DNA from: Lamellibrachia columna
Taxonomy: Eukaryota > Annelida > Polychaeta > Sabellida > Siboglinidae
Reading direction: 5' to 3'
DNA: 64,000 nucleotides
NCBI GenBank assembly: GCA_963662155.1
Contig: OY759263.1
Location: 4,550,041 to 4,614,040 of the forward strand
A program made the translations under genes and the position numbers. Positions 47,141 through 59,390 of this stretch are shown here, in pieces (within the stretch, counting starts at the first letter, position 1; each line of letters starts with the position of its first letter). The notes under the pieces were generated by a model. That model saw only the letters and a list, made by a program, of their open reading frames with translations. It had not been told where the DNA came from and ran no database searches.

Positions 47141-47219
47141 ACATGGGTTAAGCACTATACTTTTATTACATTTAACGATTTGCAATCCTATACTGTTATT
47201 TGGCCTATACGTTTATTTA

Positions 47220-47575
47220 GCACTCAAGAGTAAGGGTATCTAACCAGACTGCACACTGTCACTGGTACAGTATTAGTCTGTAGCCCAGACTGTCTCACTT
47301 GAGTCAACATACTGAATTGGTAACAACTAGCACAAGCTCTAAGTGGACTTTAACTCAGGGCTTCTTCCTCTGGAAGACAAGTTTGTGTGGCTTCACTGCA
47401 TTCAGAAAGGGAATAGCTTAAACATACACAAAACTTTGTTGATCTCGATGCAAATAATTATTTGTGTTAGTCATATAAATCAGCTGTTAAAAAATCGAAA
47501 AAAAAAAATCATAAATCAATGTTATTTTTTTTTGAGTGATTTAAAGTCAATGATTTAAATCAAACAGTTCTGTAT
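47220..47575. mobile_element. Partial second copy of the same MITE family
   Basis: Shares AACATACTGAATTGGTAACA, the GGAAGACAAGTTTGTGTGGC stretch and the ATTTAAATCAAACA end with 46374-47140, but lacks the left end. Confidence 0.7.
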
Positions 47576-47591
47576 TCGTCATTCATATATA

Positions 47592-47745
47592 TATATATAT
47601 ATATATACACATACATATTTATAGATAGATATTATGACTATAAGGAGACTTAAATTGCTCGCTATGGTGATGCTTAATTGAGGCTATGTAGTACAAACCG
47701 ATACTGTGATAAAGCTAATATTTATATGTCATTCATATATCTGTA

Positions 47746-47781
<36 letters not shown>

Positions 47782-47850
47782 TGTATGTATGTATGTATGT
47801 ATGTATGTATGTATGTATGTATGTATGTATATCTATATATATATATACAG
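47592..47850. repeat. TA and (GTAT)n microsatellites
   Basis: TA runs at 47588-47606 and a pure ATGT/GTAT tetranucleotide array at about 47752-47830. Confidence 0.95.
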
Positions 47851-47879
47851 ATATATATGACATTAAGCTTTTGTACCCA

Positions 47880-48300
47880 GTGGCCCATTGGGCCAGTAGA
47901 TGTTAAAAGTTACTGGCCACCCAAAAAAGTCACTAACACAATCAGTAGAAAATACACTGGATGGCACCTACACAAGAATGCTGCAGAAAATTCAAAATAT
48001 GTCATGGCGCCACCACATGACCAACCAAGAACTGTACAGCTCTTTCCTACGGATCACCACCACCGTCAGACAACAGTGTCTTCGTCTGGCAGGTCATGTG
48101 ATGCACCATGTCGAAGCAGCCAACAAAGTCCTACTCTGGAAGCCTGATGGCCCTCGGAGAAGAGGTCAACCAACAACTACTGTACAAAACATACTAGAGA
48201 ATGACACGAGCCTCAGCGGGACAAATCTAATAGCGGCAATGAAGAACCGAAACCTCTGGAAAGAAAACATCATGTCACCACATTAAGTGGATGACATAAG
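47880..48300 (+). mobile_element. Non-LTR RT C-terminal tail
   Basis: A 128-codon frame 47900-48286 has GTYTRMLQKIQNMSWRHHMT, LRLAGHVMHHVEAANKVLLW and RRRGQPTTT, the conserved tail after the RT domain in several LINE clades. Confidence 0.8.
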
Positions 48301-49490
48301 TAAGTAATATTAAGTGATTGGTAGTGCTCTACAAATAAAGTCTTTCATGTAAAAAAAATTCTGAATATTTAAATTTTCCATTATTAGCAAAGTACATAAT
48401 ATATAACTTTGTTGTTTTTAATAAAAATATTGATATGACCTCTTTGAGTGTTGAAACATCTTCGTGATTCTGATGCAACTGTAGTATTATTAGTGTTCAT
48501 TCTGTTAATGCGACACATTGAAAACTTATGAAAACTTGGCTAATGCAGCTATTCGTAGCAATTCCAATCGCTAAAACTGCCCTAAACCACAATATTTGAC
48601 AATCATATGTGCAGTTTGTGATGTAGTATGATATACAGTAATGAACGTCTCAGACTCAGGATAGATAAAGCGAGGTAAGAGTGAAACTCAAAGCCGTAAT
48701 AATAAGGGCCCTGTTTAAATGCAAGATTACCCTTGTTAAGTCTCGACCAGTTGGCAGTTCTGTGTAGTGTGTTTTTATTATGTCTATGACTATGACTGTG
48801 AGTATGACGACATATGCATTTCCCCTGCCCCTGGCCTAGCGTAGGTCCCAGATGGTTCGGCTTAGTCGATTCGGCCCACGCAGTGCATTTCACTCTCGCT
48901 ATTGAAATCAGCGACGGTCGATTTGGCCCACTCTAACTAAGCGGCAGAAATCTAAGAATAGTCGTTTCGGCCCACAGCTTGAATCAATAAAGGCGGAGTG
49001 GCGAAAATTATGATTGCGCACAGAAACATACGTACACGCTAATATAATCAAAATGATCTGGAACTATTTATAGAAATATAAATAAATTAAAAGAAAGTGG
49101 TTGACATAATAGAATAGGAAAAACCAAATTCAAGTAATTAATGTGTAATCCACGAATAAAAGTAATAACTATTTGAGTTTGTATTGTAATATATGATGTA
49201 TTGACTTCATTGTTTGTGTGAGCACATTTTATGTGATCAAGCCCTTTATGTGTTTTATCTATCTGATGTTTCATCATCAAAACTTGTTAACTAAATGTTT
49301 GATAGCATGAGTTAATTGTCTGTGTCAGCACATTATATGTGATCAAGCCCTTTATTCAATTAATCGTCTTAAGTCAATTGGCCCACGGCGTGATTCAGGA
49401 AAAAATACTTACTATGATTGCGCACAGAAACATATTAACACGCTAATATAACAATTATCTCATAAAATAACAGAATGCGTACTTCATTTT

Positions 49491-49557
<67 letters not shown>
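48301..49557. other. Intergenic AT-rich DNA
   Basis: A ~40-bp word with TGATTGCGCACAGAAACATA occurs twice (near 49010 and 49418), and TTCGGCCCAC words recur at 48860-48975. A TG microsatellite occupies 49493-49547. No gene seen. Confidence 0.45.
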
Positions 49558-50642
49558 TAGTGCGCTGCGCGAGCCGGGCTTTGGGTCCCGGGCCAGGCCT
49601 GGGCTGAACACAATTTAAACACATCGGGCTTGGGCCTAGTGTGAGCGGGCCGGGCTTGGGCTTGGACATAATAAAAATATTCATACAAAACACCGATTAT
49701 TACTTTATTTTTTAATAAAAACTGATTATAAATTGTAATTCCGGTTAATGAATGCTTAAAATTATTTCTTTAGTATTATATAGTTGCAAATTGAGACCTT
49801 GCATGGAATCTAATGGCCCCATAAGTTCACTTGGCTGGAAGTAGCCAACCCGAAATGTTTACTTTAGAAATATTTGCAGAGGCAATCAAGCCATGATTAA
49901 CCATCAACTTATCACCCTTTGACCCTACCAGTGGACATTCTATTGTCTAGGTCTTCCATCCAAACATTGCCCACCTGAATGACCTGCCCACTGCCAAGTG
50001 CCCACTAGGCCACTAGCCCACTACCCAACCCAGTTGGTAATTGGTATTTCTCCCCAGTCCTAATTCATTCACACTTGTACTAATTCACACATGTCTGAAC
50101 CTGTCTGTCTCAGGCTAGTGACTGCAGGCCTGCTGGAAATGCCACTGGGTGTCAGTGCCAGTGGGTGACATTTAATTGAAATATCATATTAAATTATGTT
50201 AACTTAGTTGAACTAATTCAATTAACAATATAAATTGGGGTTATGGCTTGCATATGGGTTAAATCAGGGTTAAATAAACAAATCTCCTACCCTAAATATA
50301 AGCCAATACATTAAAGCCAAATATAACAAATGTTATCATATTTAATAGTAATGACACTAAGAAGTTTTTCTTTATTTTTCTTCAGGATATTCGTAAGTTT
50401 GAAGAGGTTGATGGTGCTGGATTTTTAGAACTCATCCTCGTCTTTGTTATAAGATTATAGGTTTATTTTACCCATCTTTGGCCCGCGGGTATGGGCCGGG
50501 CCTGGGCCTGAAACTTGCGGGCCGGGCCGGGACCAAACATTCACGGTCTGGGTCGGGCTTGAAAAATTATTGCAGGCCTGGACTGTAACTGCTAATTGCG
50601 GGCCGGGCTTGGGATCAAATTCTAGGCCCGCGCAGGGCACTA
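49558..50642. mobile_element. hAT-like non-autonomous element with GGGCCGGGC subterminal motifs
   Basis: Ends match as TAGTGCGCTGCGCGAGCC and the complement of GGCCCGCGCAGGGCACTA (two mismatches). Clusters of CGGGCCGGGCTTGGG-type words lie inside both ends only, as expected for transposase-binding sites. Flanked by TA-rich 8-mers ATATATAT/GTATATAT, weak as TSD evidence because the target is a TA repeat. Confidence 0.65.
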
Positions 50643-50674
50643 GTATATATATATTATGCGTAAATAAATAAATG

Positions 50675-50713
<39 letters not shown>

Positions 50714-52312
50714 TATATTTATATATATATATTGTGTTGTAGTAGTTTTGGAAAATTATGTATTGGTAGTTCTTAATAAAGACAGAACTTCCATTCGTTT
50801 TCAATATTTATGGCATTGTGTTATTGGACTGTGTAAACATCTTTTTGGATGACTAATGGTTGCGTTTGAAGATTGTTTTCGATTTTTAACATACAAAGGT
50901 TACATGTGTAATAGCACGACTTCATTGTTTGTGTAATGTTATGTGCTCAAGCCATTTATGCAGTTAATCATCTTAATTCAACTGCGCATATTACAAGTGG
51001 AAAAGATGGGAACTGTTACTTAGGTTTATCACCTGTATTATGGAAGTTTTTTTGTGCCTGATGGGTGTTTGTTTTTATGTTATGTTATAAGCTGTCTTTT
51101 AGTTTGATCTTAGCAGGCATGATGAAAGGGAAGTGTACATTGACGAATCAAAGCTGTGCTCGTGTTGGTAGCACATGTAAGACGATCAGTTGTGTTCCAA
51201 CTGTGTCATTCAGCTATGGAAAGTTGTATACATTGCCAGGAAACTGTTACGCCGCGTCAGCACGTGCTTCTCTACGACGACCAGTGCGGGTGATGGCAGC
51301 ATCGTTTATGCGACACTGGGGTCGACATACACACGTATCATCGTGCCGTCAGAGGTATGTATGGATGCATGTTTACTTTTTTACATATTAACTATCATGC
51401 TTTACATTTACATGTTGTCAAAAATTGTCGCATGTACCTTTCTCGCATTTTTGTTGCTGTCGTTCTTTTTTGTATGTTTTTACTTATGTATATAATGCCT
51501 AATGTCGTTTGTGTATTCATGTGTACATATATATATATATATATATTGATTTTTATTATAATATCATATGTTATGTATGGTAAAACATTTTTTAAAGAAT
51601 ATGTTTGTATTTTGCTATATTTAAATTAATATCGAAATTACAATTTCAGGTTGTCAACCGACCGACTAATATCGACACATTTAAAACTTTTTAGTATGTA
51701 TGTTTATATTTGGTATTATTTATTAAATAAAATGCTTTTATTGATTACCAACCGGTTTAATTTGATAACTGAACGAAATTACTGCTTAAACATTAAGTTA
51801 ATGTCGTTTGTATAGTCATTTGTGTGTATATATATATATATATATATGTTTATGTTTAATAAAAAACATTCCATTCTTAGCGCATTTGTATGTTTTTCAA
51901 TATTACTTTAATACTTTAGCAAAAATAGCGAACGTAATAAACACTTGCTTCGAAAACAATAACACTGTAGCGTACAACATTTCGCTAAAACATGCAAATA
52001 GTTGAAACTAAGAACCTAATAAATAAGTAATATTGGTTTGAAAACAATAATAATGTAGCGTACAAGTCAACAGCATTTCGCTAAGACATACAAACGGTTG
52101 AAACTAGTGAACGTAATAACTAGCAAATTACAGCACTCAATTCGCTAGTCGTTTCGGCCCCGTTATGGGCCGAAACATCCGACACCCCCTGAAGCGAGTG
52201 CCGAGTCTGCGGCTCCGTTAACAAAAGTAGACTATTTTTAGCCTTAACTTAACAAACACGTTTCATATTTGAAGTCGACCTAGAGTATAATTACTATAAA
52301 TAACAAAGCGTG
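50643..52312. other. Intergenic DNA with one exon-like stretch
   Basis: TA microsatellites at 50680-50730, 51525-51546 and 51826-51848. 51117-51354 is open, GC-richer than its surroundings, preceded by TTAGCAG and followed by GTATGT; product not recognised. Confidence 0.4.
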
Positions 52313-52486
52313 GGTAAAGGTGCATTAACCTGGCCGAAATTATTAACGCTATTAAATGACATTTTTACCTAATTTTTTCGATGCTTATGTGTTCTTTGCA
52401 TCACTCCCCATCGGATCAGGTACAAAACAGACGTATATTTGTAAAAAATATTGTGTCTGAGCGCACTTTTAGTGCCCAAAACAACG

Positions 52487-53105
52487 CTATACTGGCAACA
52501 GCTGGTGTTGTTAATATGGCGAACATCCGAAATGTGCTGTAACAATATCACGGTGGCATCAGAACCGGAAAGGCGATTTCACTGTCAAATATTTTGTACC
52601 ACAGTATAAGAAAATACGAAAAATAGAAGAAAAAGTGCAATTTAATGTTACGAAAAACTCTAAAAATCGACAATTTAATGTTAAAAAGTCCCAAAAAATC
52701 AAACCAGACAGGTGATTTCACTGACAAATATCATGTACACAGTTTAAGAAAAAATTAGAGTTCAATTTAAATCCAAAAAAATCCACCGACAAATATCGCG
52801 AAAAAAATATAAGATAATGTAAAAAAAGCAAAGACATCACATATATATAAAAAGAATTATTAAAAGTTCACATATCGTGCAAATATCTTTATATTTTTTT
52901 GGGCTTCATGACATTAAATTGTCGATTTTTAGAGATTTTTGTAACATTAAATTGCACTTTTTCTTCTATTTTTCGTATTTTCTTATACTGCGGTACGAAA
53001 TATTTGACAGTGAAATCGCCTTTCCGGTTCTGATGCCATCGTCTTATTGTTACAGCACATTTCGGATGATCGCCATATTAACAACACCGGCTATTGCCGG
53101 TATAG
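52487..53105. repeat. Nested ~210-bp palindrome (foldback element)
   Basis: Arms 52487-52702 and 52895-53105 are near-perfect reverse complements around a ~190-bp AT-rich spacer. Sits just inside the left TIR of the larger element. Confidence 0.85.
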
Positions 53106-53509
53106 GGGTGAGACCACAGTTGACCTTCCTGTTTATTGTTTCACACGAATGTAGAGCGTATTAAATTGCGATATGTGAATTTAAAGAATTCATATGATGT
53201 GACATAAGTGCAATTGAGCAGGCATATTCACAGGTTTGTTTGTAGAAGCTATTGGCTGTGAAACAGTGCATTTTTTAAAGAGTTTAACTGGCGGAGGGAT
53301 TTATTGGAATTTTTCTATAGGTCACGTGGGCGCATGAATACATGGCTATTTTTGTTAAAATTGATAGGCATCGCACATCGGGGCGTTTTAAAAGAGCTGG
53401 AGGTATGTGATTTTGATAAAATTTGGTAAGTATATCAATGAGATGATGGCAGTTGCTGTGGAAAATTTTAAGAATTTTTGATGGTCACGTTTTCTTATAG
53501 GCCGTGGTT

Positions 53510-53680
53510 ATTGCACCGACAGACGGTTAAATAACGCACTACTAGTGCACCGACTGTCGGTTAAATAACGCACTACTATTACACCGACTGTCGGTTAAAT
53601 AACGTACTACTAGTGCGCCGACAGTCGGTTAACGAACGCGTTCTCTAAGGAACTGCTATTACACCGACAGTTGGTCTGAG
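53510..53680. repeat. ~38-bp tandem repeat with ACCGACTGTCGGT palindrome
   Basis: Four to five units of CACCGAC(A/T)GTCGGTTAAA spaced ~38 bp, each with a dyad. A single related dyad (ACCGACTTTCGGT) lies near the other end at 56226-56238. Confidence 0.8.
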
Positions 53681-54349
53681 CCTGTCGTACGCGCTAAATC
53701 GGCCGTGTCGTTACTGGGGCTAATGTATTTCATAAAAATAGTATTATTGATGTATACTTATTGTATTGGTTCAGCCAAATACACGCTGAGCCAGCGCCGT
53801 CTGTTTTCAAGCATATTATCTTGAAATTTCTTGTCTGTCGAGATACTGGGGTTGAGATATTTCATTAAAATATTATTATTTGAATAGTACAGAACGTAAC
53901 TTTCTTTACAAAATGGAAACAGATTCCTACGGGCAGTACGACTACGACGTCGCCGACGGTAGTGGAGCCATCTTGTGGGTATTGGGTACATTTACTTTCT
54001 AAAGATATGCAGACTTTGCAAATGATGTTAGAGCATTGTTAAATAAGAAATACATTGTAAGAGATAACAATATAGTAAGTTAATAAAACTTTATTTACAC
54101 AAATACAACATTGATGCATAACTTGATGATAAAAGAAAGTTAATAACACAAATCGTCGCTCAATATATACACAGTTTTACCATCATGTTATGGTTTACTA
54201 GTCATATAATGTGCACAAGTTACATAATGTCTACTCTGCAAGACCAAAAATATGGCATTCAGTGAAAGCCATACAGTTAATTAATTAATGTTATAGTTAA
54301 AGCCTCATTTACTACCTAGTACAACTGGACTGAGTCCAAATGCTCAATA

Positions 54350-54365
54350 TATATATATATATATA

Positions 54366-54428
<63 letters not shown>

Positions 54429-54440
54429 CACACACACCTT
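54350..54440. repeat. TA/CA microsatellite
   Basis: TA run of about 80 bp followed by a short CA run. Confidence 0.95.
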
Positions 54441-54720
54441 TTGACCATCATATTATGATATGGTAGGAATTAACTGACCATTCATTAAAACTAATCAGAT
54501 TTACACAAGAACACGATCAGCACATAATTTTTTATTTACAAGTCACATAATGTTTATTCTGCAAGACCAAACATGTCATTCAGTGGGAGCCATACAGTTA
54601 GTTAATGTTATAGTTAAAGCCTCATTTACTATCTAAACAATTTTCATTAACAATAACTGAATACAACAGGGCCAAATAAATAACTAACTATAATGACTCT
54701 GCCTTTAGAACATTGAACAT

Positions 54721-55116
54721 TTACATGGCAGTGCACTTCACACAGAACCACTGTCGCTTCTTTATCTCCTTCCCACTAGCAGTACATTTCAGGTGGACCC
54801 ATGACAAACAATTGTCGCAGTTGACACTAGATTCGTGGCTGTCATCAATTTCACCCTGGCAAACATTACATAGATATGTACAGTTCTGTTGCTTAACACT
54901 AACTACATCCAGAACACACTTCCAGGCATCTACTGTAAAGAACCGTCTGATGGTTGCAAGACACACATTATCACTGACACTTGCATTATCCACCTGTTCA
55001 GGTATTGTCTCTACCATCTCTTCCGTCAACTTTCTGCCAGCAAGGGCAGCAGTGACATTGTGGGAGACACCCTCTCCTCCTTCCTGCTGGGCACCAGGTC
55101 TATGAATGCCACGCAT
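54721..55116 (-). CDS. PHD-finger-like C-terminal ORF
   Basis: 131 codons ending with LCNVCQGEIDDSHE, a CDNCLSWVHLKC core and WFCVKC, the Cys4-His-Cys3 layout of a PHD finger, usually a chromatin reader. It starts inside, and in another frame from, the ZSWIM3-like exon, so it is either joined by alternative splicing or by a frameshift. The acidic leader TEEMVETIPEQVDNASVSDN looks like real coding sequence. It lies within the long-TIR element. Confidence 0.5.
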   Translation of the reverse strand: MRGIHRPGAQQEGGEGVSHNVTAALAGRKLTEEMVETIPEQVDNASVSDNVCLATIRRFFTVDAWKCVLDVVSVKQQNCTYLCNVCQGEIDDSHESSVNCDNCLSWVHLKCTASGKEIKKRQWFCVKCTAM

Positions 55117-56281
55117 CCAACCTTCCGTTTCTTCTTTGGTAATCCTACCACCGTCTTTTCGCTCCCTTTGTGATTGTGGTCAACATTCATCTTTTTAATT
55201 ACCAAAGACTGGTAATCTTCTGACAGGCTGACCTTGATTGTTGCCCCACAATCTTGCTTGAATGTTCTGCAAAGATAAAGAAACATGTCATAGTGATTGT
55301 TATAAGTGACACTAAATAATACAATTGTTTTTTTTAAAGAGAATAGTACATAATCAATTCTAATGAAATACAATAAATATTTTTACCATAATCAGGTTAC
55401 TCATTGGTTACATTGGAAACTGAACGACGCCTTAGGAGATGGTGATGTTTTGGTTTAATTCTTTTGTAAATTTTGATAGTTTTGAGAAAGTAAATGTACC
55501 ATAATCAGGTTACTCATTGGTTACATTGGAAACTGAACGACGCCTTAGGAGATGGTGATGTTTTGGTTTAATTCTTTTGTAAATTTTTATAGTTTTGAGA
55601 AAGTAAATGTACCATAATCAGGTTACTCATTGGTTACATTGGAAACTGAACGACGCCTTAGGAGATGGTGATGTTTTGGTTTAATTCTTTTGTAAATTTT
55701 TATAGTTTTGAGAAAGTAAATGTACTTTTTTGGCTACGTGACACGTATATGTATACTATATATGAGAAGTTTGGGTGCTTTAAGTGGTCGTTTTCATCAT
55801 GGTTAGGTCAGAAAGTTAAACATCGCCCATATATATGTGATATATATATATATGTGAAATATATATATATATATTAAGCGTTGTGGATTTACAATTTGTA
55901 AAATACAACTAGCTGTACTTACGATTGCTGCGGTCTGGAGCCGGTTGTTGTCCTAGATTTATATGGCCTGCCGCCATGGAGGCACGAGCACTTCACGAAA
56001 TAGTAGTTAACATCTTTCGACGCTTTTTCCACAATCTTTGGTGTCGTTCTCCTTGCCGCGTTCAGTGTTCGGGCATCTCTCATATAAAACTGATTATGTG
56101 TCTGTTGTTCGAAACGGCGCCATCTTTTTTGTCGTGTGGCGCCATATGACGGCATGCGCATTACCTCACGCTGTAATGCGCATGCGTCATGAAACTGTTG
56201 GTGCAATAGTGCCACAGTTATTGTACCGACTTTCGGTGCAATATACACTTCGTTTCTTATAATCAGACAAAAAGTTAACAT
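55026..56281 (-). CDS. ZSWIM3/FAR1-type zinc-domain protein, two exons
   Basis: Exons 56281-55923 and 55266-55026; donor TC|GTAAGT and acceptor ATCTTTGCAG, phase 2, total 600 nt (199 residues). Across the junction the protein reads YYFVKCSCLHGGRPYKSR ... QDCGATIKVSL ... NVDHNHKG, the zinc-binding C-C-H-H pattern of FAR1/FLYWCH/ZSWIM3 N-terminal domains, a DNA-binding module derived from MULE-type transposases. PKKKRKVG right after it is a classical nuclear localisation signal. ATG 56281 is the first in-frame Met. The intron holds three copies of a 113-bp repeat. Downstream the PHD ORF overlaps in another frame. Confidence 0.6.
55385..55723. repeat. 113-bp tandem repeat, 3 near-identical copies
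   Basis: Copies at 55385-55497, 55498-55610 and 55611-55723 differ by one or two bases, so the triplication is recent. It lies in the intron of the ZSWIM3-like gene. Confidence 0.95.
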
Positions 56282-56503
56282 GGCCACCAATGCAATTCTC
56301 AACTGTGGTCTGACTCCAGTTGCGTTGTTTTGGGCACTAAAAGTGCGCTCAAAGCCTCAAACACAATATTTTTTACAAATATGCGTCCGTTTTGTACCTG
56401 ATTCGATGGGAGTGATGCAAAGAACGCATTAGCATCGAAAAAATTAGGTAAAAATGTCATTTAATAACGTTAATAATTTCGGCCAGGTTAATGCACCTTT
56501 ACC

Positions 56504-56999
56504 AAAGGCATGTATATATGAACTTACACGGTGTGTTGTTCATCGGGTCACAGATAACTCGCAATCGACATCCATTTCAGGATAGTTTGAATTGTCGCTA
56601 CGTCACAGGACTTGGCGCCAGTCGGTCGCCAGTATGACCCGTATACGCCCACCACATTCCCGCAGACTCTCGCTGGTATAAAGGGTATGAAGTTTGCTGC
56701 AATTATTTACATAATCCAGACGTATTGCTCCTGTGTAGTTAGATCAGCTAAAACAACAATCCTTATCTCATACTCAGGCAACATCATCTTCGCACCAGAG
56801 TCGAAGAGTTCGTAAATGGCGGGCGTGGCCCCATGCGGCGTTGAAAATGCTCAAGAATAAAATTCGATAAAATTGTGGTGCCTGCAGCGATCAAAAATCG
56901 TATTTATTAGGCTTTCAAATATAATTTGACCAATTGGATTGTTTTCGAAGAACACACACACATAGGATATGCGTAAAGTGGTGTGGGGCTATCTTATTA
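56504..56999. other. Intergenic, no feature recognised
   Basis: No ORF with protein features and no repeat noticed. Confidence 0.4.
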
Positions 57000-57540
57000 T
57001 TTATTTCATTAGATGGTTCCACCTAGCGATCAAACAATACACACTCTCTTGCAACCCCTCCAAACTCCTCACCGATGGCGCCACATAGTGAATGTAATTT
57101 AAGTCACTCACGATTTCACCAAAGCCACAACTAAAATTTGATGTGCAGATGATTACATCATTATCTATACCATGGGCTTTTAGTTTAAGTATCAATCTTT
57201 GGTGTGGCACCTTATCGAAAGCTTTCTGAAAATCTAAGTAGACAACATCCACTGGTGACCCATCATCTACCCACTTTGTAATTTCTTCAAAAAACATAAG
57301 ATTTTGGTTAGACAAGACCATGTTGAAATGTATTTATTCATTTACGTTTTACAAGGAATTCCACCATGTGGTCTCTAATTAATGTTTCGAGGAACTTACA
57401 TACAACTTATGTTAAACTCACTGGTCTGTATTTTTCTGGCTTGCTCCTCGATCCCTTCTTAATAAATAGTGGCGTAATGTTTGCTTCTTTCCATTCTGAG
57501 TGAACTATTCCTCTACCTCGCATGGTTGGTCAAGAGGGAA
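57000..57540 (-). mobile_element. Non-LTR RT fragment
   Basis: EITKWVDDGSPVDVVYLDF then QKAFDKVPHQRLILKLKAHG is the conserved RT block 2 of CR1/L2-like LINEs; further upstream pieces follow to about 57540. Confidence 0.8.
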
Positions 57541-57719
57541 TTCAACGTACAATTGTATATCGCCCGTGTATAGATGATACTTAACGTTGTGTTTGGCGAA
57601 TACGGTGCTTATTGGCATGGTGATATGCTGAGGGGTGCCACTATAGCTGTCGGGGAATGTGTACCGCTGTCATAATAAAAAATGTATATGTGCAGATTCT
57701 GCATATCTTTATTTCATTT

Positions 57720-57962
57720 GGTGAACTCCTTGGATAGTGAACAACAGGGGCCCAAGAATCGACCCCTACGGCACACCACAACACAACTATAGTTGACGAG
57801 ATATGGCATCGTCGATTTGTATCGCCATCGTTCTGTTGGACAGGTAAGACGACAGCCGTGCCAGTGCCGGGCCTCGTATGCCGATTGAATACATCTGTTG
57901 CATTAGCATGGTGTGATCCATGGTGTCGAATGCCGCAGTAAGATCGAGTAGATCACAGCATT
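57720..57962 (-). mobile_element. Second non-LTR RT fragment of another family
   Basis: Minus strand reads DLLDLTAAFDTMDHTMLMQQ and IRGPALARLSSYLSNRT, an RT fingers/palm block different from the one at 57000-57540. Confidence 0.75.
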
Positions 57963-58400
57963 AGCGATCATCGAATGAAGCTAGAAATAATACAACTAAG
58001 AGCAACTAAAATGATTCCAGAATTGAGAGACCTTAGTTACGAAAGCCACTTATTACAATGTGGTTTGACAACACTAGAGACCAGGAGACTAAGAGGAGAC
58101 CAAATAGAAGTGTTTAAAATAGTGAACGGTTATGAGGATGTTGATAGGAATATGTTCTTCAAACTTAAAGAAGGCAATAGAACCAGAGGACATAAAGCAG
58201 CATTAGTGAAGGAGCAGTGTAGGTTGGACATGAGAAAGTACTCTTTCTCACAGAGGGTGATAAATGAATGGAACAAACTGCCAAATGATTGTGTTAATGC
58301 TAGTAGTGTGAATATGCTTAAAAATAGAATTGACAGATATCTGATAAGGGCGGGCTACACATGGATGATAAAATTGTTGGACTCTCGATAAGCCAATGGC
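57963..58400 (+). mobile_element. Non-LTR RT C-terminal fragment, open
   Basis: 138-codon frame 57975-58391: LTTLETRRLRGDQIEVFKIV, FFKLKEGNRTRGHK and RKYSFSQRVINEWNKLPND, the end of a CR1-like pol. Confidence 0.85.
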
Positions 58401-58599
58401 TTCCTTGGCCACTTGCCATCTGTTGTTTGGGATAGCAATCTTGTTAAATCTTGTTAAACTGTTGATACAATCAACGTATGTGGGTGTGACATAACACCGC
58501 AATCGTCTGTAAGAGGTATAGGCGTCTTCGTGGACAACACCTTGTGTATGTCGACACAAGTCGCTCGCACGTGTCAAGGGGCGTATTTCCAATTGCACA

Positions 58600-59190
58600 A
58601 GATCGCAAAAAAATCGAAAATGCTTTACGACCCTTGCGTGGTAATGATGTGCTGTTTGGAATAAACGTGCGTTTAATTCAGAAACTTCAAATGGTGTAAA
58701 ATATTTCGCGGCTAGCCTAATAATGCAACCATCACCATATCACGTCCACCCTCTTTGCGCTTTTGTGGCTGCCGGTCCGATGGCGAATCAACTATGAGAT
58801 TCTTCTGTTGACCTACCGCGCGTTACACGATCTCGCGCCCGCGTACATTGTTGACGTGATCTCGCCGTACACACCAGGGCGCCGGCTTCGTTCCGCCGAC
58901 AGGAACCTACTTACTTCCACGACATGATATGGAACGGTCTGGTCGACGGAGGTTCCCCGTGACCGCACCGCGCTTTTCGAACGACCTGCCGAGGTATATC
59001 CGTGTCGCTGACTCACTCGAATTGTCTCAACTTAAGACACATCTTTTTAAGAGAGCATTTGAAGATTATTAATAAATTATGTTTTATAAATGTTGTATTT
59101 TAAGCGCCCCTGAGCAGGTTTATATCCGGACATACGGCGCTATACAAATATAAGTTGTTATTATTATTATTATTGTTATTATTATTATCT
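58600..59190 (+). mobile_element. LINE 3' end with ATT-rich tail
   Basis: Frameshifted C-terminal coding (LPVRWRINYEILLLTYRALH, LSQLKTHLFKRAFEDY), then a short 3' UTR with CGGCGCTATACAAATATAAG and an ATT microsatellite tail typical of LINE 3' ends. Confidence 0.75.
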
Positions 59191-59390
59191 TTCGAGATTC
59201 CCTTGCAACGTTGAGAGAAATTAGAAAAGTTCGCCACTGCTGTAACTTCTTAAATCAGGGAATAGACTATTACTCTGCATACCTTCGTTATGAACACATT
59301 ACTCGACTGTTTGCATCGTTTTTATGGTTATTGGACACAAAATTCGTTTTCCCGGCCTTATTAACACACCTTAGTATGTCTGGTCGTGCA

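Larger units (their letters stand above)
52313..56503. mobile_element. ~4.2-kb DNA transposon with long TIRs, carrying a ZSWIM3-like/PHD gene
   Basis: Inverted ends 52313-52487 and 56316-56503, starting GGTAAAGGTGCATTAACC, with over 85% identity by eye. Inside are a 600-nt spliced ORF with a FAR1/FLYWCH/ZSWIM3-type zinc domain, a PHD-like ORF, a 113-bp triplication and palindromic subterminal repeats. No transposase catalytic domain seen, so it may be a non-autonomous MULE-like element that captured a gene. No convincing target duplication. Confidence 0.6.
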
